NCBI GenBank assembly: GCA_036555585.1
Contig: DATBLE010000003.1
Span: forward strand, 26,010-90,009
Length of the DNA stretch: 64,000 nt
From: DATBLE01 sp036555585
GTDB lineage: Bacteria; Actinomycetota; Thermoleophilia; Gaiellales; Gaiellaceae
Direction of reading: 5' to 3'
The translations under genes were made by a program, and so were the position numbers. Below are positions 7,691 through 16,275 of the stretch, one piece after another. The first letter of the stretch is position 1; the number at the start of each line of letters is the position of its first letter. Under the pieces are notes generated by a model, which had not been told where the DNA came from, ran no database searches, and worked only from the letters and a program-made list of their open reading frames with translations.

Positions 7691-8683
7691 ATGAGCAGTC
7701 GGCCGCCCGACCGGAACCTGGCCCTCGAGCTCGTCCGCGTGACGGAGGCGGCTGCGATGGCGGCGGGCCGCTGGGTGGGACGCGGCGACAAGAGCTCCGC
7801 CGACCAGGCGGCGGTCGACGCGATGCGGCTGATGCTCGACACCGTCTCGATGAACGGGATCGTCGTGATCGGCGAGGGGGAGAAGGACGAGGCGCCGATG
7901 CTCTACAACGGCGAGGAGGTGGGCAACGGCAACGGGCCGGGCGTGGACGTCGCCGTCGACCCGCTCGAGGGCACGCGCCTGACGGCGCTCGGCATGCCGA
8001 ATGCGATCGCGGTGATCGCCGTCGCCGAGCGGGGAACGATGTTCTTCCCGGGCGCGGCGGTCTACATGGACAAGGTCGCGGTCGGCCCGGACGCGGCCGA
8101 GGTGATCGACATCGAGGCGCCGCCCGCGGAGAACGTCAGGCGGGTGGCGAAGGCGAAGTCGATGCACCGGGAGGACGTCAGCGTCGTCGTCCTCGACCGC
8201 GACCGGCACGAGTCGCTGATCGCGGAGCTGCGCGAGAGCGGAGCGAAGGTGCGCCTGATCACGGACGGGGACGTGGCGCCTTCGATCGCCGCCGCGCGCG
8301 CCGGCACGGGAGTGGACATGGTCATGGGCGTCGGCGGCACGCCCGAGGGCGTGATCTCGGCCGCCGCGATCAAGTGCCTGGGCGGGGCGATCCAGGGAAG
8401 GCTCTGGCCTCGCACCGACGAGGAGCGCCAGGCGCTCGTCGACGCCGGCTACGACGTCGACCGCGTCCTCACCACCGACGACCTGGTCGCGGGCGAGGAC
8501 GTGTTCGTCGCCGCGACCGGCGTGACCGACGGCGCCCTCCTGCACGGCGTCCGGTACACGGGCAGCGGCGCCGAGACGGCGTCGATCGTCATGCGCTCGC
8601 GCTCGGGCACGGTGCGACGGATCGAGGCCTCGCACCGCTGGGGCAAGCTCGAGCTGATCGCCGGCGAGCGTTACAGCAGCTAG
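7691..8683 (+). CDS. glpX: Class II fructose-1,6-bisphosphatase (GlpX type)
   Basis: Dephosphorylates fructose 1,6-bisphosphate in gluconeogenesis. 330 residues, the usual length. Landmarks are GDKSSADQAAVDAMR near the N-terminus, VIGEGEKDEAPML with the metal-binding acidic residues, VDVAVDPLEGTRLTA, the DGDVAPSIAA substrate segment and the VMGVGGTPEGVISAAA loop. ATG 7691 follows a TAGGAT box by 7 nt and has no Shine-Dalgarno. Its stop codon overlaps that of the convergent class I aldolase by 4 bp. The two enzymes act in sequence on the same metabolite (aldolase makes FBP from triose phosphates, GlpX commits it to gluconeogenesis). Confidence 0.96.
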   Translation: MSSRPPDRNLALELVRVTEAAAMAAGRWVGRGDKSSADQAAVDAMRLMLDTVSMNGIVVIGEGEKDEAPMLYNGEEVGNGNGPGVDVAVDPLEGTRLTALGMPNAIAVIAVAERGTMFFPGAAVYMDKVAVGPDAAEVIDIEAPPAENVRRVAKAKSMHREDVSVVVLDRDRHESLIAELRESGAKVRLITDGDVAPSIAAARAGTGVDMVMGVGGTPEGVISAAAIKCLGGAIQGRLWPRTDEERQALVDAGYDVDRVLTTDDLVAGEDVFVAATGVTDGALLHGVRYTGSGAETASIVMRSRSGTVRRIEASHRWGKLELIAGERYSS

Positions 8684-9699
8684 GCCGCGACCTTCTTCTC
8701 CATGTCCGGCGAATACGAGCCGGAGCGGGCGAGGCCGTTCATCTTCGCGCGGTGCAGGTAGGCCGCCTGGCCGGCGGCCACGTTCGCCTCCTCTCCCGAC
8801 CAGGCCTTCAGCGCTGGCGCCTGGAGCGCACGACCGTACGAGAACGAGAGCTCCCAGGGGTGCGGCCCCATCGCATTCATCGCGTTCAGGTGCGCGGTCG
8901 CGTCCTCGTCGGTCTGCCCGCCCGAGAGGAACACGATCCCCGGCACCGCCGCGGGCACGTGCCGGCGGAAGCAGCGCACCGTCTGCTCCGCGACCTCCTG
9001 GACGCCGGCGCGCCCGGAGGCGTCGTAGCCCGACAGCACCATGTTCGGCTTCAGCAGCATCTGCTCGAAGTGGACGCGCTGGTCGCGCAGCTCGGTGAAG
9101 ACGGCGTGCAGCGTCCGCGAGGTGACGTCGAAGCTCGTCTCGATCGAGTGGTCGCCGTCCATCAGCACCTCGGGCTCGACGATCGGCACGAGGCCGGCCT
9201 CCTGGCTCAGCGCCGCGTAGCGGGCGAGCGCGTGCGCGTTCGTCCAGATGCAGTACTCGCTGGGAATCGCGTCGCCAATCGTGATCACCGCGCGCCACTT
9301 GGCGAAGCGCGCGCCGAGGCCGACGTACTGCGCCAGCCGCTCGCGCAGACCGTCGAGCCCTTCGGTGATCTTCTCGCCGGGGGCGTGGGCGAGGTCCTTG
9401 GCGCCCTTGTCGACCTTGATCCCCGGAATCACGCCCTGACCCTCGAGCAGCTTCGGAAACGGCGTCCCGTCGAGGGCCGACTGGCGAATCGTCTCGTCGT
9501 AGAGGATCACGCCGCTGATGTGCTCGGCTGCGCCCTCGCTGGTGAACAGCAGGTCCCGGTAGGCGCGCCGGCTGTCCTCGGTCGACTCGATGCCGATCGA
9601 GTCGAAGCGCTTCTTGATCGTCCCGTCGCTCTCGTCGGCGGCGAGGACGCCCTTGCCCGGCGCGACGAGGGCGCGGGCGGTCTGCTCGAGATCGGTCAT
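8680..9699 (-). CDS. Class I fructose-bisphosphate aldolase
   Basis: Reversibly condenses dihydroxyacetone phosphate and glyceraldehyde 3-phosphate via a lysine Schiff base, metal-independently. 339 residues with the class I signatures LAADESDGTIKKRF near the N-terminus, IVEPEVLMDGDHS around 173-185, MLLKPNM with the Schiff-base lysine at 217, LSGGQTDEDA and WELSFSYGRALQ. This resembles the eukaryote-like fructose-bisphosphate aldolase class I rather than the DhnA type. ATG 9699 is preceded by a strong AGGAGGAG ribosome-binding site. A CATAAT hexamer on this strand at 9735-9740 may be the -10 box. The gene is divergent from the secreted Ig-like protein. Confidence 0.95.
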   Translation of the reverse strand: MTDLEQTARALVAPGKGVLAADESDGTIKKRFDSIGIESTEDSRRAYRDLLFTSEGAAEHISGVILYDETIRQSALDGTPFPKLLEGQGVIPGIKVDKGAKDLAHAPGEKITEGLDGLRERLAQYVGLGARFAKWRAVITIGDAIPSEYCIWTNAHALARYAALSQEAGLVPIVEPEVLMDGDHSIETSFDVTSRTLHAVFTELRDQRVHFEQMLLKPNMVLSGYDASGRAGVQEVAEQTVRCFRRHVPAAVPGIVFLSGGQTDEDATAHLNAMNAMGPHPWELSFSYGRALQAPALKAWSGEEANVAAGQAAYLHRAKMNGLARSGSYSPDMEKKVAA

Positions 9700-9826
9700 C
9701 TCGCTCTCCTCCTCGGTCGTTCTCTCGTGCCCTGGATTATGCGACAGGGCCGGAGCCTCGGGCGCCCGGTAAGCATTCTGTTTGGACTGCTCGCCGTAGC
9801 GTGCGCGAGCGTGCACGATTCCCGGT

Positions 9827-11140
9827 ATGCGGCGGGGGGTCGTGGTGGTTCTCGTTACGAGCGTACTGCTCGTCGGCGGGGCCGCCCATGCCGCCGCGAA
9901 GACCGCTCCCTCGAACACCTCGCCTCCGACGATCTCCGGCACGGCTCGGGCCGCGGAGACGCTGACTGCCTCGAGCGGCGCCTGGTCGGGCACGACGCCC
10001 ATCACCTTCGCCTACCGATGGCAGCGTTGCAACAGCGACGGCAACGCCTGCACGGCGATCACGGGTGCCGACAACCAGACGTACGTGGTCAAGTCGGGCG
10101 ACTACAAGCGCCGCGTGCGCGTCTCGGTGACGGCCACGAACTCGGACGGCTCGGCGAACGCCGTCTCGGCGCCGACCGACCGGATCGACAAGGGAGTCGC
10201 GCCGAGCAACACCGCCCTGCCGACCATCTCAGGGACGGCCAAGGCCGGGCAGACGCTGACCGCGACCAACGGGTCCTGGGCACACAATCCGACGTCGTTC
10301 GACTATCAATGGCTGCGCTGCGCAGGCGACAACTGCGACGGCGTCGGCCGGAACCGGAGCACCTACGTGCCCGGGCCGGATGACGTCGGCGGAACCATGC
10401 GCGTTCGGGTGAGGGCGAGAAACGCGTTCGGATCGGAGACGGCGACGTCCGGTGCGACCGGCGTCGTCTCTCCGGCCGGGCCGCTCCCGGGGAACACGGC
10501 GGCGCCGAGGATCACCGGCACGCCACGCGACGGGCAGACGTTGGCCGCCGGGACCGGCAGCTGGACGAACAACCCGAGCCGGTATGCGTACGACTGGCAG
10601 CGCTGCGACCAGGTCGGCAACAGCTGCTCGTCGTTCGGCAGCGGCCAGACGCAGCGGCTGTCGCCGTCGGATGTCGGCCACACGATCCGCGTCACCGTCG
10701 CGGCGACGAACCAGTACGGCACCACCAGGGCGACCTCCGCTCCGACCGGGCCGGTCGCGGCGGCGGTGACGTCCGGGACGGCGGTCGGTGTCGAGCAGGT
10801 CACGCCTCCGAATCGGCTGACGATCTCGTCGGTGCAGTTCGTCCCGCGGCGTCTGACCTCGCGCGCCGGGTTCAGCGCGCGGTTCCGCGTGTCCGAGGCG
10901 AACGGCCACCCGGTCCGCGGCGCGCTCGTCTACGCGCTGGGCCTGCCGTACGGCTGGGTGCGGAACAGCCCCGAGGCCGTGACCGGCGGCGACGGGTGGG
11001 CGACGATCCAGATCTTCCCGACCCGCCTGATGCCGCTGCGCAGGGCCGCGCTCGTCTTGTTCGTGCGCGCCCGCAAGCCCGGCGACAAGCTGCTCGGAGG
11101 CGTCTCGACCCGCCGGCTGGTCCAGGTCCGGATCGGCTAG
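9827..11140 (+). CDS. Secreted protein with three Ig-like repeats
   Basis: 437 residues: an N-terminal signal peptide (hydrophobic ~4-18, cleavage near AHAAA), then three ~90-residue repeats. Each repeat opens with a PTISGTARAAETLTASSG-like strand, has a central W-Q-R-C (YRWQRC, YQWLRC, YDWQRC) and a second Cys, and ends with a V-R-V-T-A-x-N-x-x-G strand. That layout is of bacterial Ig-like cell-surface domains with one disulfide each. The last ~110 residues are a different beta-rich domain ending in RRLVQVRIG. No LPXTG or transmembrane anchor is seen, so it is probably secreted or non-covalently attached. Such proteins are common in actinobacteria of this kind; function unknown. Confidence 0.8.
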   Translation: MRRGVVVVLVTSVLLVGGAAHAAAKTAPSNTSPPTISGTARAAETLTASSGAWSGTTPITFAYRWQRCNSDGNACTAITGADNQTYVVKSGDYKRRVRVSVTATNSDGSANAVSAPTDRIDKGVAPSNTALPTISGTAKAGQTLTATNGSWAHNPTSFDYQWLRCAGDNCDGVGRNRSTYVPGPDDVGGTMRVRVRARNAFGSETATSGATGVVSPAGPLPGNTAAPRITGTPRDGQTLAAGTGSWTNNPSRYAYDWQRCDQVGNSCSSFGSGQTQRLSPSDVGHTIRVTVAATNQYGTTRATSAPTGPVAAAVTSGTAVGVEQVTPPNRLTISSVQFVPRRLTSRAGFSARFRVSEANGHPVRGALVYALGLPYGWVRNSPEAVTGGDGWATIQIFPTRLMPLRRAALVLFVRARKPGDKLLGGVSTRRLVQVRIG

Positions 11141-11160
11141 CCGCTCGCGAGCAGCAGGAC

Positions 11161-11188
11161 TTTGCGTACGCCGCAGGCTGGCTAAGGT
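11161..11188 (+). promoter_or_regulatory. Candidate promoter for the secreted phosphoesterase gene
   Basis: TTTGCG (11161-11166), a 16-bp spacer, then TAAGGT (11183-11188). The hexamer ends exactly 6 nt before GTG 11195, so the mRNA would be leaderless. Confidence 0.4.
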
Positions 11189-11194
11189 TTCGCC

Positions 11195-12382
11195 GTGACG
11201 GGTAGGCGTCGCGTTACTGCTGTCGGCGCGATCGTGCTCGTGGCTGTTGCGGGCGCCTCGATCGCGGTGGGGTCATCCGTTCCTGTTCGTAGGACTTTGG
11301 CTGTTGTGGTCAGCGGCGGCGGCAAGGTCACGAGCACGCCGCGAGGCATCTCCTGCCCCGCAACCTGTCGTGCGAGCTTCGCGCCGGGGACGCGGGTCAG
11401 GCTTGCCTCGGGGGCGAGAGTCGGCTGGCGGTTCTCGCGCTGGCTGGGGGCGTGCTCGGGACGGCGAATCTCCTGCTTGCTCGACTTGACCACCTCGAAG
11501 GCGGTCACGGCGGTCTTCACGAGGCCTCCATCTCCGCCGCATCCGCCCCCGTCGGGGATTCCGTGCGGTACGCGCACCGGGTCGAGCACGATCTCGAAGG
11601 TGCTCTGGATCCTGATGGAGAACAAGAACTACTCCTCGATCGTCGGCGCGAGCGCGGCGCCGTACGAGAACCAGATCGCGCAGCAGTGCGGCCTGGCGAC
11701 CAACTACCGCGCGATCTCGCATCCGAGCCTGCCGAACTACATCGCTCTGACCAGCGGTGGCACGCAGGGCATCACCGACGACCGCGGGCCGGACTCGCAC
11801 CCGCTCGACGTGCCTTCGATCTACCACCAGGCCTACCCGAGCGCGAAGGGCTACGCGGAGGGCATGTCCTCCAATTGCGCCACGGGCGGGGGGACGCGCT
11901 ACGTCGTCCACCGTGCGCCCTGGCCCTACTACGTCAACGGCGCGGCAGGCAAACAGCACACGGAATGCCTCGCCAACGACGTGCCGATGGGCACAGTCTC
12001 GGGCGGCAACCTCCACGACGATGTGGTCAAAGGCATCCTGCCCAAGTTCGCCTTCGTCACCCCGGATACGTGCAACGACATGCACGACTGCCCCGTTGCG
12101 ACCGGCGACGCCTACCTGGCGAACCTCGTCCCGATGATCCTCGCCGGGCCTGACTACCAGAAGGGGCGTCTGCTCGTCGTGATCACCTTCGACGAGAACG
12201 CGCGCGGGTCGGGCAACCAGGTCTACACGGCGGTCATCTCGCCGTTCACGAAACCGGGCACCCGGTCGAGCACGAACTTCACCCACTACTCGCTGCTGCG
12301 CACGACCGAGGAGATCCTCGGCCTGCCGCTCCTCGGCAACGCCGCCGGGGCGACCTCGATGCGCTCGGCCTTCGGGCTCTGA
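11195..12382 (+). CDS. Secreted phosphoesterase (phospholipase C / acid phosphatase superfamily) with N-terminal InlB-like repeat
   Basis: 395 residues. Residues ~5-27 form a signal peptide or anchor. Residues ~35-108 form a disulfide-containing domain with GGGKVTS, ISCPATCRASF and KAVTAVF, the pattern of divergent InlB B-repeats. After a proline-rich linker the catalytic domain begins at KVLWILMENKNYSSI. It also has HPSLPNYIALTSGG, LHDDVVKGILPKFAFVTPD, NDMHDC and LLVVITFDEN, typical of the phosphoesterase family (AcpA/PLC-like) with metal-binding Asn, His and Asp residues. Substrate is unknown; a phosphomonoester or phospholipid is likely by family. GTG 11195 follows a TAAGGT box by 6 nt. 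Confidence 0.85.
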   Translation: MTGRRRVTAVGAIVLVAVAGASIAVGSSVPVRRTLAVVVSGGGKVTSTPRGISCPATCRASFAPGTRVRLASGARVGWRFSRWLGACSGRRISCLLDLTTSKAVTAVFTRPPSPPHPPPSGIPCGTRTGSSTISKVLWILMENKNYSSIVGASAAPYENQIAQQCGLATNYRAISHPSLPNYIALTSGGTQGITDDRGPDSHPLDVPSIYHQAYPSAKGYAEGMSSNCATGGGTRYVVHRAPWPYYVNGAAGKQHTECLANDVPMGTVSGGNLHDDVVKGILPKFAFVTPDTCNDMHDCPVATGDAYLANLVPMILAGPDYQKGRLLVVITFDENARGSGNQVYTAVISPFTKPGTRSSTNFTHYSLLRTTEEILGLPLLGNAAGATSMRSAFGL

Positions 12383-12510
12383 CCGGTAACGCTCGTCTCC
12401 TCGTCAGCTGCGACGGGAGCGACGAAACCGACGGTCGGACGCGGAGGTCGGACACACGGCCCTCGCTCGGACCTAACTGACCCTCGCAATCGGCTAACCT
12501 GGACCAGTTC

Positions 12511-12583
12511 GCGGGGGTAGCTCAGCTGGTAGAGCATCAGCTTCCCAAGCTGAGGGTCGCGGGTTCGAGCCCCGTCCCCCGCT
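12511..12583 (+). tRNA. tRNA-Gly (anticodon CCC)
   Basis: Full cloverleaf: 7-bp acceptor stem (GCGGGGG with CCCCCGC), D arm GCTC/GAGC, anticodon stem TCAGC/GCTGA with loop TTCCCAA giving anticodon CCC, five-base variable loop, and T arm GCGGG/CCCGT with TTCGAGC. The CCA end is not encoded. It reads GGG codons. A TAACCT hexamer at 12495-12500 could be its -10 box. A terminator follows at once. Confidence 0.96.
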
Positions 12584-12589
12584 CACGGG

Positions 12590-12615
12590 AAAGCCCCGCT
12601 AGTCGGGGCTTTTTC
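12590..12615 (+). terminator. Intrinsic terminator of tRNA-Gly
   Basis: Perfect 9-bp stem AAAGCCCCG / CGGGGCTTT around a CTAGT loop, continuing into a run of T. It lies 7 bp after the tRNA and is the clearest rho-independent terminator in the window. Confidence 0.9.
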
Positions 12616-12636
12616 TTCGAGCTCGGTCGGCCTCGC

Positions 12637-13542
12637 TCACGACCGCGCCCGGCTGACGCCGCTCCGAGCCGTCTCCCGGCCGTGGATCGGTCGGCTGCGA
12701 AGCCAGTCGGCCACAGGGTGCTCCTCTCGCCAAGACCGCACGTATTCGTCGAGCCGCATGAAGGCCACGTCGTCGCGCGCCGCCATCTCCGCGATCATGC
12801 GCTCGAGCATCGCAAGCCGATGGCCCCGCCCGATCACCTGGGGGTGAAGCGCGAGGTCGTAGACGCCACCCGGAGCGTGGGCATACGCGTACTCGAACTC
12901 CCCGAGCCAGATCTCGTGCACCGCGGATGCCGGAAGCTGCTGATAGGTCGCCCCTCCGACGAACTCGAAGTACGTGAAGTCGCTGAGGCCGCGGTAGAAC
13001 GGGATCCCGACCAGGTCGACCGTCTCTCCGAAGACGTACGGGGCGTCGCCCGGCGACGAGTCGCCGCGGCGGAGGTAGTACGGCGTGAAGTCGGAGCCGG
13101 AGAACGACGCGTCGTAGAGGATGCCGTGCTCGAGGAGGATGTCGACCGTGTTGGCGCTGACCTCCACCGACGGCGCCCGGTAGCCGACGGGACGAACTCC
13201 GGCAGCCCGTTCGAGCGCGTCGAGCCCGCGCCGGAACACCTCTCGCTCGCGCTCGACGCCGAGGCCGACCACGCTCTCGTGAACCCAGCCGTGATGGCCG
13301 ATCTCGTGTCCGGCGTCGCGGATCCGGCAGATCAGCTCGGGATATGCCAGCGCCGTATGCCCGGGCACGAAGAAGGTGGTCCGGATCCCGTGCGCGTCGA
13401 GGAGCTCGAGGATCCGGGGCAGCGCGAACGCGCCGAACTCGCCGCGGGAGAGGTCGGCCACGTTGTCCCCGGCCAGCTCGTGCGCCCACGGCGAGATGGC
13501 GTCGAAGTCGAACGTCAACGCGACTGTCAGGCGGGGCGGCAT
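12637..13542 (-). CDS. Polysaccharide deacetylase family protein (NodB fold)
   Basis: 301 residues. Motif 1 is TFDFDA with Asp12/Asp14, motif 2 is HHGWVHE with zinc ligands His84 and His88, and motif 3 is GYRAPS with Arg122. These are the metal site and catalytic residues of NodB-type deacetylases. The long form with no signal peptide resembles the intracellular PuuE/HP0310-like branch, whose members act on N-acetyl or amide groups of peptidoglycan-like, polyamine-ring or ureide substrates. It starts 4 bp after the GntR gene stop, so both probably form one operon divergent from the peptide importer. The substrate may therefore relate to what the importer brings in, but that is inference. Confidence 0.85.
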   Translation of the reverse strand: MPPRLTVALTFDFDAISPWAHELAGDNVADLSRGEFGAFALPRILELLDAHGIRTTFFVPGHTALAYPELICRIRDAGHEIGHHGWVHESVVGLGVEREREVFRRGLDALERAAGVRPVGYRAPSVEVSANTVDILLEHGILYDASFSGSDFTPYYLRRGDSSPGDAPYVFGETVDLVGIPFYRGLSDFTYFEFVGGATYQQLPASAVHEIWLGEFEYAYAHAPGGVYDLALHPQVIGRGHRLAMLERMIAEMAARDDVAFMRLDEYVRSWREEHPVADWLRSRPIHGRETARSGVSRARS

Positions 13543-13546
13543 CTGC

Positions 13547-14239
13547 TCACGCCTTGGGCTTGATCGTGTAGTCGCTTGCCCGGAGATGGGCCTTCAGGGC
13601 CGCGAGTGAGCGCTCGACGTCCCTGGCCTCGATCGCGTCGACGATCTGCGCATGCTCGTCGACGACCTGTTCGAGCACGGCGGTGGGCCGTGGGGCTCCG
13701 AGTCGGGCCACGCGCACGAAGCCGCGAAGCTGTCCGAGCAGGTCGTAGAGGATCGGCAGCCGGGCGCCTTCGACGATCTCCAGATGGAATTGCTCGTCGA
13801 GGTCGAGGAAGTCGTCCTCCCGCCCTTCGATCGCTGCGCGCCGTTGCCGGATCAACAGGAGCCGCAGGTAGTCGATGTCCTCGATCGTCATCACCTCGCA
13901 TGCTCTGGTGAACGCGACACCTTCGAGCGCCTCTCGCAGGAGGAGGATCTCCTCGCGGTGCTCGGGGGTGAAGCCGCGCACGATCACCTGGCGTCGCGGG
14001 CCGATCTCGAGCAGTCCCTCCTGGAGCAGGCGGCCGAGGGCCTGCCGAACGGGAGTACGGGAGCTGCCGAGAGCCTTCGCGAGCTCGCTCTCGGCCAGCA
14101 CGCTGCCGGTCGGGAAATCACCGCGCGTGATGCCGTCACGGAGATAGTGGTAGGCGCGGTCCGCCAGACGCCCGCGGCCCGAGGCACGCGCCCTGATCGG
14201 CGGTGCCCCGGGGCGGGGCGTCGTCGGCTCTGCTCCCAT
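13547..14239 (-). CDS. GntR-family transcriptional regulator (FadR/FCD subfamily)
   Basis: 230 residues. The N-terminal winged helix (residues ~22-90) contains LADRAYHYLRDGITRG and the recognition-helix segment ELAKALGSSRTPVRQAL. The all-helical FCD ligand domain follows, with LREALEGVAFTRACE, the FHLEIVEGA segment and the H-x3-H type residues (DEHAQIVDAI, LKAHLRAS) that often bind a metal and a carboxylate ligand. ATG 14239 is chosen because it leaves a normal short N-terminus; the frame is open to 14353. It is divergent from the opp operon and next to the deacetylase, so it probably controls both in response to a carboxylate or peptide-derived ligand. Confidence 0.88.
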   Translation of the reverse strand: MGAEPTTPRPGAPPIRARASGRGRLADRAYHYLRDGITRGDFPTGSVLAESELAKALGSSRTPVRQALGRLLQEGLLEIGPRRQVIVRGFTPEHREEILLLREALEGVAFTRACEVMTIEDIDYLRLLLIRQRRAAIEGREDDFLDLDEQFHLEIVEGARLPILYDLLGQLRGFVRVARLGAPRPTAVLEQVVDEHAQIVDAIEARDVERSLAALKAHLRASDYTIKPKA

Positions 14240-14250
14240 CGCGGGTGATC

Positions 14251-14280
14251 TTGACAGGGATCCCGGAGCTAGTCGAGAAT
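14251..14280 (+). promoter_or_regulatory. Promoter of the peptide-importer operon
   Basis: Consensus -35 TTGACA (14251-14256), an 18-bp spacer and GAGAAT (14275-14280). It starts 12 bp from the gntR start, and transcription would begin near 14287, leaving an ~80-nt leader. Short inverted GGGATC/GAATCC sequences around 14257-14283 could serve the GntR regulator, but this is weak. Confidence 0.55.
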
Positions 14281-14367
14281 CCCAGACTCCGCGACGTGCT
14301 CTTTCGACGGCGGCCGGCGTTCGCAGAGGAACGGCGTCAAGCGAGGGGCGCAACCGAGAGGAGCATG

Positions 14368-16179
14368 ATGACGAAGAGGTCGTTGCAGAGCGTTCCGAGA
14401 TCGTTCACATCGCGGCGCGGGCTGGTCGCCGTGGTCCTCGTCGTCGCAGCGGTCGCGATCGCGTCCGCGCTCGCCTTCGGCGGCTCCGCAAGCGGGAGCG
14501 GCCAGCAAGCGCCTCAGCGCGGCGGGACGCTGCGGCTGCTGGGAACGAGCGACATCTTCAACCTCGACACGACCAGCGGCTACTACACGGTGCTGAACAA
14601 CGTCGCCCGCGCCTTCACGAGGCAGCTGGTCACGTTCCCGTCGTCGAACAACTTCCTCCAGGAGATCAAGGTCGTCCCCGACATCGCCACCTCGGTGCCG
14701 ACGACCGGGAACGGCGGCATCACCGGCGGCGGGAAGACGTACACGTTCCATCTGCGGAAAGGGGTCGAGTGGGACACGACCCCGGCACGCCAGGTGACGG
14801 CCTCGGACTTCGTGCGCGAGTTCAAGATGCTCTGCAATCCGGCCTCGCCGACGGGCGCGCCGGGCTACTTCACGAGCACGATCGTCGGCATGAAGGCGTA
14901 CTGCGACGGTTTCGCCAAGGTGAAGGCGACGGTGCCTGCGATCGCCCGGTACGTGAACTCGCACGCGCTGCCGGGCGTGGTCGCGAAGAACGACCTGACC
15001 CTCGTCTTCCGCCTCGTGAAGCCCGCACCCGACTTTCCCAACATCCTCACGCTCGGCTTCTGCTCCGCTCGACCGATCGAGTACATGAAGTACGTGCCGG
15101 ACAGCGCTCAGTTCCGGCAGCACACGATCTCGGACGGGCCCTACAAGATCGTCAAGTACGTGGCGACGAAGGAGCTCCAGCTCGAGCGGAATCCGGCGTG
15201 GGACCCGAAGACCGATCCGATTCGCAAGGCATACGTCGATCGCATCACGGTCACCGAGGGGCTCACCCCGGACAACGTCCAGCAGCAGCTCGAAGCAGGG
15301 ACCGCCGAGATGGAGTGGGATGCGATTCCGCCGGCTCAGGACCTGCCCCGCCTGATCAGCGCGAAGGACAAACGGCTGGTCATCGGCCCCGCCGGCCCCT
15401 ACTACGTCGCGCTCAACGTCTATCTGGCCCTCAATCAGTACTCGGGCCCCATGAAGAACAAGCTCGTCCGGCAGGCGGCCAACTACGCCGTCGACAAGAA
15501 CGCGATCGTCCAGATCTACGGCGGCCCGCGGATCGCGGCAGCGTCCAACCAGGTGATCATGCCGGGAAACGTCGGCTACATCCCGGGCTTCGACCCGTAC
15601 CCGAACAAGAACGGAAGCGGTGATCCCGCCAAGGCGAAACAGCTCCTCGCGAAGGCCGGCTATCCGAACGGCGTGGACATCAAGCTCCTCTACTCCACGC
15701 TCGACCCGTCCCCGAGGGTCGCCCAGTCCCTCCAGGCGAGCCTCGGCAAGGCGGGGTTCCGGGTCAAGCTGATACCTGCAACCCAGTCCGACTTCTACGG
15801 CAAGTACATGCTCGTCCCGAGCACGGCCAAGCAGGGTGTCTGGGATATCGCGCCTCCGGGCTGGATTCCCGACTGGTTCGGCAACAACGGGCGCTCGGTC
15901 ATCCAGCCGCTCTTCACGAGCCCCGGTCCGGGCTCGAGCGACTTCGGCGGCTACTCGAGCCCGGTCACGAACGGCTTCGTCGACAAGGCCCTGACCGCGA
16001 CGTCACCGGCGCAGGCAGCGACGTACTGGCGAAAGGCGAACGCCCAGCTGATGAAGGACGCGGCCACGGTCCCGGTCGAGATCCAGAAGTGGACCGTGTT
16101 CCACTCTTCGAAGGTCCAGAACTGCATCTTCTACTTCCTCTCGCTCAACTGCGATACCACGCAGGTGTGGCTGAAGTAG
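14368..16179 (+). CDS. Peptide ABC transporter substrate-binding protein (SBP family 5)
   Basis: About 603 residues. Residues ~18-42 are a signal or anchor helix, and no lipobox Cys is present. The mature part begins RGGTLRLLG and follows the family 5 layout: YTFHLRKGVEWD near residue 130, the DFVREFKML segment, SDGPYKIVKYV, ELQLERNPAWDPKTDPIRK, and the late C-terminal domain. It binds oligopeptides or similar solutes outside the cell and delivers them to the permeases. Two cysteines close to the C-terminus (QNCIFYFLSLNC) may form a disulfide. ATG 14368 is preferred over 14365 because of AGAGGAG 5-6 nt upstream. First gene of the importer operon. Confidence 0.9.
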   Translation: MTKRSLQSVPRSFTSRRGLVAVVLVVAAVAIASALAFGGSASGSGQQAPQRGGTLRLLGTSDIFNLDTTSGYYTVLNNVARAFTRQLVTFPSSNNFLQEIKVVPDIATSVPTTGNGGITGGGKTYTFHLRKGVEWDTTPARQVTASDFVREFKMLCNPASPTGAPGYFTSTIVGMKAYCDGFAKVKATVPAIARYVNSHALPGVVAKNDLTLVFRLVKPAPDFPNILTLGFCSARPIEYMKYVPDSAQFRQHTISDGPYKIVKYVATKELQLERNPAWDPKTDPIRKAYVDRITVTEGLTPDNVQQQLEAGTAEMEWDAIPPAQDLPRLISAKDKRLVIGPAGPYYVALNVYLALNQYSGPMKNKLVRQAANYAVDKNAIVQIYGGPRIAAASNQVIMPGNVGYIPGFDPYPNKNGSGDPAKAKQLLAKAGYPNGVDIKLLYSTLDPSPRVAQSLQASLGKAGFRVKLIPATQSDFYGKYMLVPSTAKQGVWDIAPPGWIPDWFGNNGRSVIQPLFTSPGPGSSDFGGYSSPVTNGFVDKALTATSPAQAATYWRKANAQLMKDAATVPVEIQKWTVFHSSKVQNCIFYFLSLNCDTTQVWLK

Positions 16180-16262
16180 CGTCCCCGAACGAGGACCAAC
16201 CCGACACGTCCGACAGAGAGTCGCTCGAGACCAGCAGCAATCGCCTGCCGGTCCCGGGCGAG

Positions 16263-16268
16263 TAGCGT
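16263..16268 (+). promoter_or_regulatory. Candidate internal -10 element before oppD-like gene
   Basis: TAGCGT ends 7 nt before GTG 16276. It would allow the transporter core to be transcribed separately from the binding-protein gene and supports GTG 16276 over GTG 16267. Confidence 0.3.
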
Positions 16269-16275
16269 GGCTCCC

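Noticed and set aside
9827..11140. Ig-like repeats as a CRISPR or tandem DNA repeat
   Set aside because: The repetition is at protein level (~90 residues) with diverged nucleotides; no short identical repeats with unique spacers.
12511..12615. tRNA-Gly as an attachment site of an integrated element
   Set aside because: No integrase, no direct repeat of the tRNA 3' end and no foreign-looking genes on either side.
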